Shown: in pieces, positions 1 to 8,419 of the stretch
Layout of the letters: each line of letters opens with the position of its first letter
Position numbering within the stretch: the stretch's first letter is position 1
The notes under the pieces: generated by a model
The model's input: only the letters and a program-made list of their open reading frames with translations
Told to the model about the DNA's origin: nothing
Databases searched by the model: none
Source: Streptomyces sp. Alt3
Lineage (GTDB): Bacteria; Actinomycetota; Actinomycetes; Streptomycetales; Streptomycetaceae
Length of the DNA: 64,000 bases
Reading direction: 5' to 3'
Assembly: GCF_030719215.1 (NCBI RefSeq)
Contig: NZ_CP120983.1
Span: 5,270,001-5,334,000, forward strand
Position numbers and translations under genes: made by a program

Positions 1-54
1 ACGGCGCACGGGGTGCCTCCTGGTGTCAGCTTCGGCTTCGGTCGCAGTGGCTAA
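1..54 (+). CDS. 3' end of an upstream plus-strand gene (partial)
   Basis: Reading from base 1, 17 sense codons run to a TAA stop at 52-54. Third positions are mostly G or C, as expected for coding sequence in this genome, but the piece is too short to identify. It could equally be a chance open frame at the window edge. Confidence 0.3.
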   Translation, partial: TAHGVPPGVSFGFGRSG

Positions 55-66
55 GCGCTTGCTCAG
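51..66. promoter_or_regulatory. imperfect palindrome, TetR-operator-like
   Basis: CTAAGC-GCTT-GCTCAG forms two arms that match at 5 of 6 positions each way, with the perfect octamer AAGCGCTT inside. Sites of this shape are bound by TetR-family repressors in actinobacteria. It overlaps the stop of the upstream frame and lies about 220 bp before the Asp23-like gene, so its target is unclear. Confidence 0.25.
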
Positions 67-287
67 TCCTGGTCAAAAGTTACCCGGCGGTCACGGCGGC
101 TGTCCAGGGTGATGCGCAGCACGCCCGGCTCCCCGCAGGGCCCGCCGGGGGCGGGTGGTCGCGGAGCGTGGCCGCCGCGAGCGCTGTGTGCGTCTCGATG
201 GCGAGGGGCGGCGGGCAGGCGCACAGTGAGATGAGAGCCGGTGAGGACGCGAGCAGCCTCGCCGCATCGATTCTCTGTGAGGCAGTC

Positions 288-728
288 ATGGCTGAATTCG
301 AGACCTCGGGCGGGAGTTCGGGGGAGAAGACGCGTGGCAGGACCACCATCGCGGACGGAGTGGTGGCCACCATCGCCGGCATCGCCATCCGTGAGACCGA
401 GGGCGTGCACTCGGTGGGACGGGGAGCGTCCAAGGCGATAGGCGCGGTGGCGGGACGCGTGGGCGGGTCCTCCGGCGGAGGGCGCGGCGTGAAGGTGGAG
501 GTGGGGGAGAAGCAGACCGCGGTCGACGTCGACATCGAGGTCGAGTACGGCATCCCCATCCATGAACTCGCCGACAAGGTCAGGACCCATGTGACCGACG
601 CGGTGGAGACGATGACGGGCCTGGAGGTCGTCGAGATCAACATCAACGTCTTCGACGTCCACATCCCGGGCGACGACGACGATGACGACGAGGGGGACGG
701 CGGCCGGTCCTCCGCGCGCGTGCAGTGA
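288..728 (+). CDS. Asp23/Gls24 family envelope stress response protein
   Basis: A 146-aa protein of the Asp23/Gls24 (DUF322) family. Such proteins sit at the cytoplasmic face of the membrane and are linked to envelope stress. The family core is visible: a GRTTIADGVVATIAGIA segment near residues 16-33, a glycine-rich loop, then the alternating V/D/I strand (VDVDIEVEYGIPI) and the C-terminal VEININVFDV strand. It ends in a run of seven Asp residues and a basic tail. The ATG at 288 was chosen because it has GTGAGG a few bases upstream and starts at the family's usual N-terminus. An in-frame start at 168 would add a poor, unconserved extension. It stands alone, with about 130 bp before the next gene. 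Confidence 0.85.
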   Translation: MAEFETSGGSSGEKTRGRTTIADGVVATIAGIAIRETEGVHSVGRGASKAIGAVAGRVGGSSGGGRGVKVEVGEKQTAVDVDIEVEYGIPIHELADKVRTHVTDAVETMTGLEVVEININVFDVHIPGDDDDDDEGDGGRSSARVQ

Positions 729-863
729 CGACCGCCCCCGCGCAGTCCCACGCCCGCCGCCCGCGCACCCTCCACTGACTGTCAGTGGTGTGGTGCACCA
801 TCGGACCTGTGGATCACCGCGAGGACGTGATCCCACGGGCCGACGGCAGGGCGGGGACGGGGC

Positions 864-1205
864 ATGGCTATCAGCGACCGGCGCATGGCGGAGTACGCGT
901 TCCTGGGCGGGCTGTACCGGGACCCCTATTTCCCGGACCGTCTCGTCGACCGGGGCAGGGCCGTCCTGGTCCGGCTCTGCGAGCGCATCGAGGCGGAACA
1001 CCCGGCGGACCTGGCCGCGCTGTACGCGCTCACGCACGCGGCGACCGAGGAGTTCAACGCCCTGGAAGCCGAGTTCGAGGCGGCGGGGAGCGAGATCGAG
1101 ACGGTCGCCCGCGAGGAGATAGCCGAGGACTTCTGGTCGATCGCCATGGCCTACGGCTTCACCGGGGCGGATGTGGAGGAGCTCATCGCGACCCGGGACT
1201 GGTGA
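864..1205 (+). CDS. DUF5713-like small protein
   Basis: A 113-aa acidic, helical protein with no signal peptide or membrane segment. Its pattern (ISDRRMAEYAFLGGLY at the N-terminus, LTHAATEEFNALE in the middle, and a C-terminal AIAMAYGF-type segment ending in ATRDW) matches the DUF5713 family as I recall it. The function is unknown. The last 23 bp overlap, tail to tail, the stop end of the GH3 gene on the other strand (1183-1205), so the two transcripts must read into each other. Confidence 0.75.
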   Translation: MAISDRRMAEYAFLGGLYRDPYFPDRLVDRGRAVLVRLCERIEAEHPADLAALYALTHAATEEFNALEAEFEAAGSEIETVAREEIAEDFWSIAMAYGFTGADVEELIATRDW

Positions 1206-3543
1206 GGTCCCCGGGGAGCGTCGCCCGCCCGCCCGCCGTCACCGTGAGCCGGGCCTCCTGGGTGAGGTGTGACGACGGCCCCGTCCCGATCGCGAACTCA
1301 CCGGGTTCCACGGCCCATTCACCGGCGTACGTGAACGAGGCCAGGGTGCGCGCGTCCACCGGGAAGGTGACGTCGGTGCTCTCACCGGGTGCCAGCTCCA
1401 CCCGGGCGAAGCCGCGCAGTTCGCGCGTCCGGGGCCACGTGGTGCCGCCGAGCACCCGGCGCACGTAGAGCTGCACGGTCTCCCGCACCGGCCGGGCCCC
1501 CGTGTTCGAGACCCGCACCTCGCAGACGACGGGCGCGGGGCCGTCGTCCTGTGCGAACGCGTCGGCTGCCGCGGCGGCGCCGGACAGCCGGGGCTCCCCG
1601 TACTCCACCGTCGTGTAGGACAGCCCGTGCCCGAAGGGATGGCGGGCGGTGGCGGGCTGGTCGACGTAACCCCGGTAGCCGTGGTCCTTCCCGTTGTAGA
1701 AGACGGGCAGCTGGGCCGCCGAGCGGGGCACGGAGACGGGCAGCCGCCCCTGCGGTCCTGCCGCGCCGAACAGCACGTCGGCGACCGCCCTTCCGCCCCA
1801 CGGACCCGGATACCAGGCACTCAGCACCGCCGCGGCCTTCCCGGTGAGGTCCGGCAGGGCGTGCGGCCGGCCCTGGACCAGCACCACGACCACCGGGGTC
1901 CCGGTCGCGGCGACTGCGTCCAGCAGCGCCGACTGGCCCTGCGGCAGCCCCAGCTCGGCCAGGTCGACGCCCTCACCGCAGGTCATCTCCACGGGATTGC
2001 CGGTCGAGACGACGGCCGCCCCGTTGGCGTCGAACCGCGTGTCCTGCTCACGTGCGCTCGAACCGCCAAGGACCAGCACCGCCACATCCGCCCCCGCGGC
2101 GAGTGCCACCGCCTCGGGAAGACCGGACAGATCACCGCCGACGAGGCCGCAGCCCCGGGCGTACCCGACCTCGGTGCCCTCCGGCGCCGAGGCACGGACA
2201 CCCGCGAGCACGCCACCTCCGGTGCCGGGCCGCTGGGGAGCGGTGTAGTCGCCGATCTGCTGAGGTACGGAATCGGCGTTCGGCCCGATGACCGCGACGG
2301 TCCCCGCAGGGAGGTCCGCCAACGGCAGTGTCACCCCGTCGTGTTCGAGGAGGGTGACGCACTCCCGGGCCATACGCTCACTCAGCCGCTCCAGCCGGCC
2401 GGGGTCCGGGGCCCGCTCGACGGTGTACGGGCGCTCGAAGAGGCCGAGGCGGAACTTCAGCGCGAGGACACGGCCCACCGCCCGGTCGAGCACGGACTCC
2501 TCGACCAGCCCCCGCCGGACCGCCTCCCCGAGCCCGGGGTAGCAGTCGTCCCACAGGCTCAGGTCGGTCCCCGCCCGCAACGCCAGCGCCCCCGCCGCCA
2601 CCGGATCACCGGCCATCCGCACCAGACGGTCCACCGCGAGCCCGTCGGCCATCACCAGGCCCTCGAAGCCCCACCGCTCCCGGAGGATCCCGGTCAGCAG
2701 GTGGTGGCTCGCCGCGCACGGCACACCGTCGAACTCGTTGTACGCCGCCATGAGACCCGCGGCCCCGGCCCGCACGCCCGCACGCGCCGCCACGAGATGG
2801 ATCTCGTGCAGCTCCCGCGCGCCCAGCTCGGTCGCCGCGCTGTTCCGCCCGCCCACCGTCGCACCCTGCCCGGCGAAGTGCTTGAGCACCACGGCCGCAC
2901 GGTCCGGCCCGATGGCCGCCCCGGCCGGACCCTGCACACCGCGCACCAGCGCCTCGGTGAACCGAGCCGCCAGATACGGGTCCTCGCCGAAGCACTCCTC
3001 CGCGCGGCCCCAGCGCGGATCCCGCACCAGGTCGAGTGCGGAGACCAGCGCGACATGGCCGCCGCGCGCCCTGAGCTCGGCGGCCGCGAGCCCGGCCGCC
3101 TCCTCGTACAGCTCAGGATTCCAGGTGGCGCCGACCGCGAGATTGACCGGCAGCAGAGTCCCGTCCAGGGCCTGAAGCCCGTGCGGCATCTCCTCGACCA
3201 GCAGGACCGGGATGCCGAGCCGGGTGTTCTCGACGACGTGCCGCTGCACCGCGTCGGACACCCGTGCCCCGTCCCCGGCTCCGATCCCCGTCTCCGCGGT
3301 CACGCCCGACCAGGGGTCGGCGCGCTGGAGCCCGTACAGCGCGCCCATCCCGTCGAAGCGCGCCACCTCCGCCCGGAACGCGTCCGTCAGCCGGTGACCC
3401 GACCCGGTGCGCTCATAGGCGTCCCAGCCGTACATCCGCTGGTTGACCTGGCCCACCTTCTCGGTGAGCGTCATCCGTGACAGCAGGTCGCGGACCCGGT
3501 CGGCGACGGGCATCTCCGGATCGCGGAACAGTGGTTCGGACAT
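1183..3543 (-). CDS. glycoside hydrolase family 3 beta-glycosidase
   Basis: A 786-aa GH3 enzyme that would release single sugars from the non-reducing end of beta-linked oligosaccharides. The order is the GH3 N-terminal barrel (about 1-330), the C-terminal alpha/beta sandwich (about 370-640) and a fibronectin III-like domain (about 670-780). Family motifs include the substrate-binding KHFAGQG and the catalytic Asp, probably D300, in VMADGLAVD. No signal peptide is seen, so it should act inside the cell on sugars imported by the neighbouring ABC transporter. It is the last gene of the minus-strand operon, 25 bp after the GH5-like gene. Substrate (beta-glucoside or beta-xyloside) cannot be fixed from sequence. 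Confidence 0.88.
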   Translation of the reverse strand: MSEPLFRDPEMPVADRVRDLLSRMTLTEKVGQVNQRMYGWDAYERTGSGHRLTDAFRAEVARFDGMGALYGLQRADPWSGVTAETGIGAGDGARVSDAVQRHVVENTRLGIPVLLVEEMPHGLQALDGTLLPVNLAVGATWNPELYEEAAGLAAAELRARGGHVALVSALDLVRDPRWGRAEECFGEDPYLAARFTEALVRGVQGPAGAAIGPDRAAVVLKHFAGQGATVGGRNSAATELGARELHEIHLVAARAGVRAGAAGLMAAYNEFDGVPCAASHHLLTGILRERWGFEGLVMADGLAVDRLVRMAGDPVAAGALALRAGTDLSLWDDCYPGLGEAVRRGLVEESVLDRAVGRVLALKFRLGLFERPYTVERAPDPGRLERLSERMARECVTLLEHDGVTLPLADLPAGTVAVIGPNADSVPQQIGDYTAPQRPGTGGGVLAGVRASAPEGTEVGYARGCGLVGGDLSGLPEAVALAAGADVAVLVLGGSSAREQDTRFDANGAAVVSTGNPVEMTCGEGVDLAELGLPQGQSALLDAVAATGTPVVVVLVQGRPHALPDLTGKAAAVLSAWYPGPWGGRAVADVLFGAAGPQGRLPVSVPRSAAQLPVFYNGKDHGYRGYVDQPATARHPFGHGLSYTTVEYGEPRLSGAAAAADAFAQDDGPAPVVCEVRVSNTGARPVRETVQLYVRRVLGGTTWPRTRELRGFARVELAPGESTDVTFPVDARTLASFTYAGEWAVEPGEFAIGTGPSSHLTQEARLTVTAGGRATLPGDLTSPGSR

Positions 3544-3568
3544 CGCGGCTCCTCAAGGGGTCGGGCGG

Positions 3569-5503
3569 TCAGCGCAGTTCGAGCACGTGCACCCCGTACG
3601 GGGCCAGGGTCACGTCCCCCACCGGCTCCCCGCCGGTCAGCTCGCGCAGCTCCCCGTCCGCCACCGGGCGCACGGTCAGCTCCTCGCCGGACTGGCTCAC
3701 CAGCCACACGAAACGCGTACCGTCCTCCCGGACCAGCGTGTCCGCGCTGACGTACGGGGTGTCGACGGTCACCGGCCGCGCGGCGCCCGCGAGATCGGCC
3801 AGGGCCGCGTACAGCCGGTGCGTCTGCTCCGGATTGGCGCGCGCGGTGCGCGCCGCCATGTGCTCCAGCGGATACGTCGCCAGGACCGTGCGGCCCGCGC
3901 CCGTCTCGTACCGCAGCAGCGCCGGACGGCCGTGCGCGTCCGTCGCGACGACCCGCGCGCCGTCCGGGACGACCGGCAGATAGGCGCGGCTGTCCTCGTT
4001 GCCCGCGACCGGGAAGGTCAGTACCTCGCCCGCCGCGATCGACCCGAAGTCCTCGGCGAACGTCATCTCCAGGACGTCGTCCTCGATCGGCTCCGCCACC
4101 CCGTAGGACAGCTGGAGCTCCACCCCGAACAGCCCGTCCAGGTCGTGGAACCACGGGCCGCGGGTCGTCGGGTACTCGCCCGAGCAGAACGACAGGTAGA
4201 CCGTGGCCCCCTCCCTGGCCCTGCGCTCCAGGTCCCGGCGCGTACGGGTGGTCAGCTGACGGGTCGAGGGCAGCAGGTACAGCGAGGCGTCCTCCGGCAG
4301 CCCGTCCGCCTCACGGGCGAACGCCACCGGTAGGTCGGCGCCGCGCGCCGCCACGTAGCCCTGGTGCAGCGAGGTGAAGATCAGCGGACGATCGGCGGGC
4401 CGGCTGTACGGGTAGCCGCGCTCCAGGAAGGACGGCACGACGAGCGCGGCGTCCGCGTCGGTGCGGCGGCAGCGCGGGAATTCGACCCGCTCCAGAACCT
4501 TCGCGAAGGACGCCAGTTCACGCAGCGGCTCCTTGGGCCGCCCGGAACTGTCGGTGATCCCGAAGTGCATCTCGAAGGGGTGGTGGTCGTACGGGGACTG
4601 CTCCCACAGGTCGTCGTAGTCCGTGTTGTTCCACGCCATCCAGCCGGTCGCCCCGCCGAGCAGCGAGTTGTGCAGCGTCTGCCGGTAGAAGATCCCGGCG
4701 TTCGCGGCGGAGACGACGTCCGTGGAGAGCCCGAACTCCTCCAGGACGACCGGCTGGCCCGTCACGGCGGCCAGCTCGCACTCGAACGCGGCCCGGTAGT
4801 GCTGGCGCGGCCGGTCCGTGTCCGACCGGTAGACGTGCGGCCCCACGAAGTCGACGTACTCGGCGGTCTCCCGCAGCGAGAAACCGTTGTCGCGGCCGGT
4901 CACCTCGATGCCCCAGGCCCCGTCGCCGAGCGACACCGGCTGGGTACCGCCCGCCGCGCGCACGGCGTCGCACATGAACTGCGCCCAGGCGGTGACCACA
5001 TCGCTCGACGGAGGGTCGACCTGGTAGATCCGCCCGTAGCCGGGCATCTCGTTGGTGATCAGCCAGCCCGTGACCGCCGGGTGGTCCTTGAAGCGGCGGG
5101 TCATCTGGGAGACGAACCACGCCTGCCGGCCGACGAGCCACACGTCCTCGTACAGATCCCGGTCACCGCGCCAGGCCGGGTCCCAGTTCTCGCCCGACAT
5201 GTGACCGACGATGAAGGTGGGGACCGTTCCCATACCCAGCTCGTGGTGGGCGTCCAGGAAGTCGCGGAAACGGTCGCAGAGTTCCTCGTCGACGCGGCCC
5301 GGCTCCGGGTGGAAGTCCGGCCAGTAGAAGAACGACCGGGTCATGTTCAGACCGTGCTCCCTGAGCACGCCCAGCTCCTCGCGCACCGTCTTCGGCTCGT
5401 AGTTCCGCCACATCAGCGGACCACCGGTGCGGGACCAGAAGTTGGCGCCGAGCCACGGGAGGACGGCGGAGTCGTGGGTGAGCTGGGCGCTGTGGCGTCG
5501 CAT
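3569..5503 (-). CDS. GH5-like (clan GH-A) glycoside hydrolase
   Basis: A 644-aa intracellular glycosidase with a TIM-barrel domain over about the first 370 residues. The acid/base Glu lies in ITNEMPGY (about residue 151) and the nucleophile in VVLEEFGLS (about residue 255). The Asn-Glu pair and spacing are those of clan GH-A (GH5/mannanase-like or GH42-like). The rest resembles the flavodoxin-like and beta-sandwich parts of GH42 enzymes. The ATG at 5503 is preceded by AGAGGAC; a longer frame to 5590 has no such site. It lies 52 bp after the LacI gene and 25 bp before the GH3 gene, so it should act on the same imported oligosaccharide. Beta-mannoside or beta-galactoside activity is a guess. 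Confidence 0.8.
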   Translation of the reverse strand: MRRHSAQLTHDSAVLPWLGANFWSRTGGPLMWRNYEPKTVREELGVLREHGLNMTRSFFYWPDFHPEPGRVDEELCDRFRDFLDAHHELGMGTVPTFIVGHMSGENWDPAWRGDRDLYEDVWLVGRQAWFVSQMTRRFKDHPAVTGWLITNEMPGYGRIYQVDPPSSDVVTAWAQFMCDAVRAAGGTQPVSLGDGAWGIEVTGRDNGFSLRETAEYVDFVGPHVYRSDTDRPRQHYRAAFECELAAVTGQPVVLEEFGLSTDVVSAANAGIFYRQTLHNSLLGGATGWMAWNNTDYDDLWEQSPYDHHPFEMHFGITDSSGRPKEPLRELASFAKVLERVEFPRCRRTDADAALVVPSFLERGYPYSRPADRPLIFTSLHQGYVAARGADLPVAFAREADGLPEDASLYLLPSTRQLTTRTRRDLERRAREGATVYLSFCSGEYPTTRGPWFHDLDGLFGVELQLSYGVAEPIEDDVLEMTFAEDFGSIAAGEVLTFPVAGNEDSRAYLPVVPDGARVVATDAHGRPALLRYETGAGRTVLATYPLEHMAARTARANPEQTHRLYAALADLAGAARPVTVDTPYVSADTLVREDGTRFVWLVSQSGEELTVRPVADGELRELTGGEPVGDVTLAPYGVHVLELR

Positions 5504-5555
5504 GGTTCTACAGGTCCTCTTCGCTGTGCGGGGGGTGCGGTGGCGGTGCGGTGGT

Positions 5556-6608
5556 TCAGGTCGGGGACGGCACGGGGCCGGTCGACTCACGTACGACCAG
5601 ACGCGGACGGCCGTCGAGCACGGGCGGGGGAACGTCCTCGCCGCAGCCGGCCAGGAGGGTGCGCGCGGCGGCCGCGCCGACGCGCTGCACCTGCTGGTCG
5701 ACGGTGGTCAGCCGGGGATGGACCCAGCGGCCGAGCGAGAGGTTGTCGTAGCCGACCACCGACAGGTCGTCCGGCACCCGCAGCCCGGCGCGCTGCGCCG
5801 TGCCGATGCCGCAGACGGCCATGGAGTCGTTGGGGAACACGAGGGCGGTCGGCCGGTCGGGCAGGGAGAGCAGAGCCTCGGTGACGTCGACGGCCGCCCG
5901 CTCGGTGAAGTCGCTGTGCCGTACGGCGACGGGGCACAGACCGGCCTCGGCCAGCGCCTCCTCGAAGGCGTGCAACCGCAGCCGGGTGTGCAGCAGTTCG
6001 GCCGGTCCCGCGACGTACGCGACGCGCCGGTGGCCCAGCTCCAGCAGATGACCCACCGCCTCCCGTATGCCCGCACCCTGCTGCCCGAGGCCCACCCGGG
6101 GGACCGGCGATCCGGGGTCGGGGGCGCCCAGCAGGACGGCGGGCAGCCCGAGGCCGCGCAGCAGGTCCGGACGCGGGTCGTCGGCGCGGGCGTCGGTCAG
6201 GACGGCGCCGTCTATGCGGCCCTCGGCGGCGAGGCGTTCGTACAGCGCGCTCTCCTGGGCCATGTCGGCGACCAGGTGGAGCAGCAGACCGTAGCCCCGG
6301 GGGGCGAGTTCGCCCTCCAGGCCGGTGATCAGCTCGCTGAAGTGCGGGTCGGAGCCCAGCACGTCGGTGGGCCGCCGGACGACGAGCGCGATCGTGCGCG
6401 TACGGGCCCGGCGCAACGCGGTCGCGGAGGCGCTGGGGGACCAGCCGAGCTCCGTGGCCGCGTCCAGGACCCGGCGGCGGGTGGCCTCCGAGATCCGGCC
6501 GGTGCCGTTGACGGCCTGGGAGACCGCCGCGGTCGACACCCCGGCCGCCGCGGCCACGGCCTTGATCGTGGGGCGCGCGGGGGCACGCCCTTCGAGACGC
6601 TTGTTCAC
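5556..6608 (-). CDS. LacI family transcriptional regulator
   Basis: A 350-aa repressor with an N-terminal LacI helix-turn-helix (TIKAVAAAAGVSTAAVSQAVNG, about residues 13-34), hinge helix and a periplasmic-binding-type ligand domain. The start is a GTG at 6608 that overlaps the stop of the upstream permease (GTGA), so translation is coupled and the regulator is made as part of the operon it probably controls. The palindrome TTAACC-N5-GGTTAA at 9737-9753, ahead of the first gene, is the best candidate operator. The inducer is likely a sugar released by the two glycosidases downstream. Confidence 0.92.
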   Translation of the reverse strand: MNKRLEGRAPARPTIKAVAAAAGVSTAAVSQAVNGTGRISEATRRRVLDAATELGWSPSASATALRRARTRTIALVVRRPTDVLGSDPHFSELITGLEGELAPRGYGLLLHLVADMAQESALYERLAAEGRIDGAVLTDARADDPRPDLLRGLGLPAVLLGAPDPGSPVPRVGLGQQGAGIREAVGHLLELGHRRVAYVAGPAELLHTRLRLHAFEEALAEAGLCPVAVRHSDFTERAAVDVTEALLSLPDRPTALVFPNDSMAVCGIGTAQRAGLRVPDDLSVVGYDNLSLGRWVHPRLTTVDQQVQRVGAAAARTLLAGCGEDVPPPVLDGRPRLVVRESTGPVPSPT

Positions 6609-7432
6609 ATTTTCACCGCTCCGCTGACGAGGGCCTGCTGCATCCGCTTCTGGAGCACGGTGTAGACCACCCAGACCGGGACCAGGGTCAGCACCGTGCC
6701 CGCGGTAAGGATGCCGTAGTCCGTCCCCGTCAGGGACTTGAGCGTGGGAAGGGCGACCTGCACCGTCCGCAGGTCCGGGTCGGGACCGATGATGACCAGC
6801 GAGTAGAGGTACTCGTTCCAGAACGTCAGGAAGTTCAGCAGCAGGATCGTCGCGATGCCCGGCATGCACATCGGCGTGTAGACGTGCCGCAGGACGGCGA
6901 AGGTGGACGCCCCGTCCATGCGGGCCGCCTCCTCCATCTCGCGTGGGATGGTCCGCATGAACTGCACGAGGATGACGACGGACAGCGGCATCGCCGTCGC
7001 CGGCAGGAACAGCACCATGAACGCCCGGGTGTGGAACAGCCCGGTGGCGGCGGCGAGCAGGAAGGTGGGGAAGAGCGCGGCGAAGGTGGGGACCAGGAAG
7101 CCGAGCGAGAACACCCGCTCCACCAGGGCCCCGAGCCGGCCCTCCGTCCGCGCGATCGCGAAGGCGGCGGGTATCGCGAGCACCAGGGTCAGCACCAGCG
7201 CCAGCGCGGTCACGAGCATCGAGTTGAGGATCGCGGGCCCGAGGTGCGCGGAGGAGAACGACTCGGTGAAGTTGGTGGTGGAGAAGGAGGTGGGCAGGGA
7301 GAACGGGCTCCCGAAGATCTGGTCGTTCGTCTTGAACGCCGAGACCAGCAGGTAGTAGAGGGGTACGACCAGCAGCACCATGTACAGCCAGGCGAAGATG
7401 TGCGCCGGCAGCCAGGACCTTCCGAACTTCAT
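6605..7432 (-). CDS. carbohydrate ABC transporter permease (MalG-like)
   Basis: A 275-aa inner-membrane permease of the CUT1 (MalG) type with six predicted membrane segments. The EAA loop that contacts the ATPase is visible as EEAARMDGAS...P about 80 residues from the C-terminus. The ATG at 7432 has AGGTCCC just upstream and gives the family's normal N-terminus. The longer frame to 7717 would run into the other permease. It pairs with the MalF-like permease 14 bp upstream. No ATPase gene lies in the operon, as is usual for Streptomyces sugar importers that share MsiK. Confidence 0.92.
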   Translation of the reverse strand: MKFGRSWLPAHIFAWLYMVLLVVPLYYLLVSAFKTNDQIFGSPFSLPTSFSTTNFTESFSSAHLGPAILNSMLVTALALVLTLVLAIPAAFAIARTEGRLGALVERVFSLGFLVPTFAALFPTFLLAAATGLFHTRAFMVLFLPATAMPLSVVILVQFMRTIPREMEEAARMDGASTFAVLRHVYTPMCMPGIATILLLNFLTFWNEYLYSLVIIGPDPDLRTVQVALPTLKSLTGTDYGILTAGTVLTLVPVWVVYTVLQKRMQQALVSGAVKM

Positions 7433-7446
7433 GGGACCTGCTCCGA

Positions 7447-8388
7447 TCAGTAGTTCTGGCGGAAGACGCGGCGGATGGTGAGCAGCCCGGCGAGGCCGAC
7501 CAGGAAGAGGACCACTCCGACGGTCTGGCTGTAGCCGAGGTCGGCCGCGATGAACGCCTTCTGGTACACGAGGAAGGACAACGTCGTCGACGAGCTCCCC
7601 GGGCCGCCCTGGGTCAGCAGCAGCACGTTCTGCGCCGAACCGAAGAGCGTCCAGAGGAACTGGAGCATCGTCACGACACCGACGAAGTCCCTGATGACGG
7701 GGAAGTGGATGCGCCACATGGCGCGCCAGTGACCGGCGCCGTCGAGCTGCGCGGCCTCACCGATCTCGTCCGGCACGCTGCCGAGCCGGGCCGCGAACAG
7801 CACGGCGGTGAACCCGATGCCGCTCCACACGTCGAGGAGGATGAGGGAGGCGAGCGCGGTGGAGGGCGACGCGAGCCAGGCGTCCGTGAGCGAGCCGAGA
7901 CCCACCTTGTCCAGCGCGCCGTTGAGCAGGCCGTCCGGCGACAGGACCGCGTAGAACACCATCGCCTTGGCGGGGGTGGAGATCAGCCCGGGGATGAAGA
8001 GCAGGTACCGCAGGACGCGGTGTCCCGGCGGCTTCTGCGCGACGTAGTACCCGAGCATGTACGCGCCGACGATCATCAGCGGCACTGCCACGACGAGTTG
8101 CACCGCGGTGTTCTGCACCGCGTCCCAGAAGACCGGATCGTCAAGGACCGTGCTGATGTTGCCGGTACCGGCGAACGAGACCGGCTGGAGCATGCCCGGC
8201 CAGTGCAGGGCCGCGATGACGAAGATGGCGACCAGTGGGCCGACCATGAAGACCAGGTACCAGACCAGCGCGGGCACGGCGAGGATGACCCCGCCCTGCG
8301 TACGGCGCTTGGTGACGGAGGCGGACGGCGGGGGAGTGACCGGTCCGCGGACCGAGGCGCCGCCCGGGGCGGACGAGAGCATCGTCAT
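7447..8388 (-). CDS. carbohydrate ABC transporter permease (MalF-like)
   Basis: A 313-aa permease with a Ser/Pro/Arg-rich cytoplasmic N-terminus and six membrane segments. The EAA loop appears as GEAAQLDGAGHWRAMWRIHFP. It is the MalF-type partner of the next gene and would form the heterodimeric channel of a sugar importer. It lies 31 bp after the binding-protein gene and is transcribed with it. Confidence 0.92.
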   Translation of the reverse strand: MTMLSSAPGGASVRGPVTPPPSASVTKRRTQGGVILAVPALVWYLVFMVGPLVAIFVIAALHWPGMLQPVSFAGTGNISTVLDDPVFWDAVQNTAVQLVVAVPLMIVGAYMLGYYVAQKPPGHRVLRYLLFIPGLISTPAKAMVFYAVLSPDGLLNGALDKVGLGSLTDAWLASPSTALASLILLDVWSGIGFTAVLFAARLGSVPDEIGEAAQLDGAGHWRAMWRIHFPVIRDFVGVVTMLQFLWTLFGSAQNVLLLTQGGPGSSSTTLSFLVYQKAFIAADLGYSQTVGVVLFLVGLAGLLTIRRVFRQNY

Positions 8389-8419
8389 AGGAGGACTCGC
8401 AAAGGCTCGGGCGCGCGGA

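Noticed and set aside
1..287. tRNA or small RNA at the left edge
   Set aside because: No cloverleaf, CCA-type end or strong hairpin pairings could be formed. Only a short open frame and a palindrome are visible.
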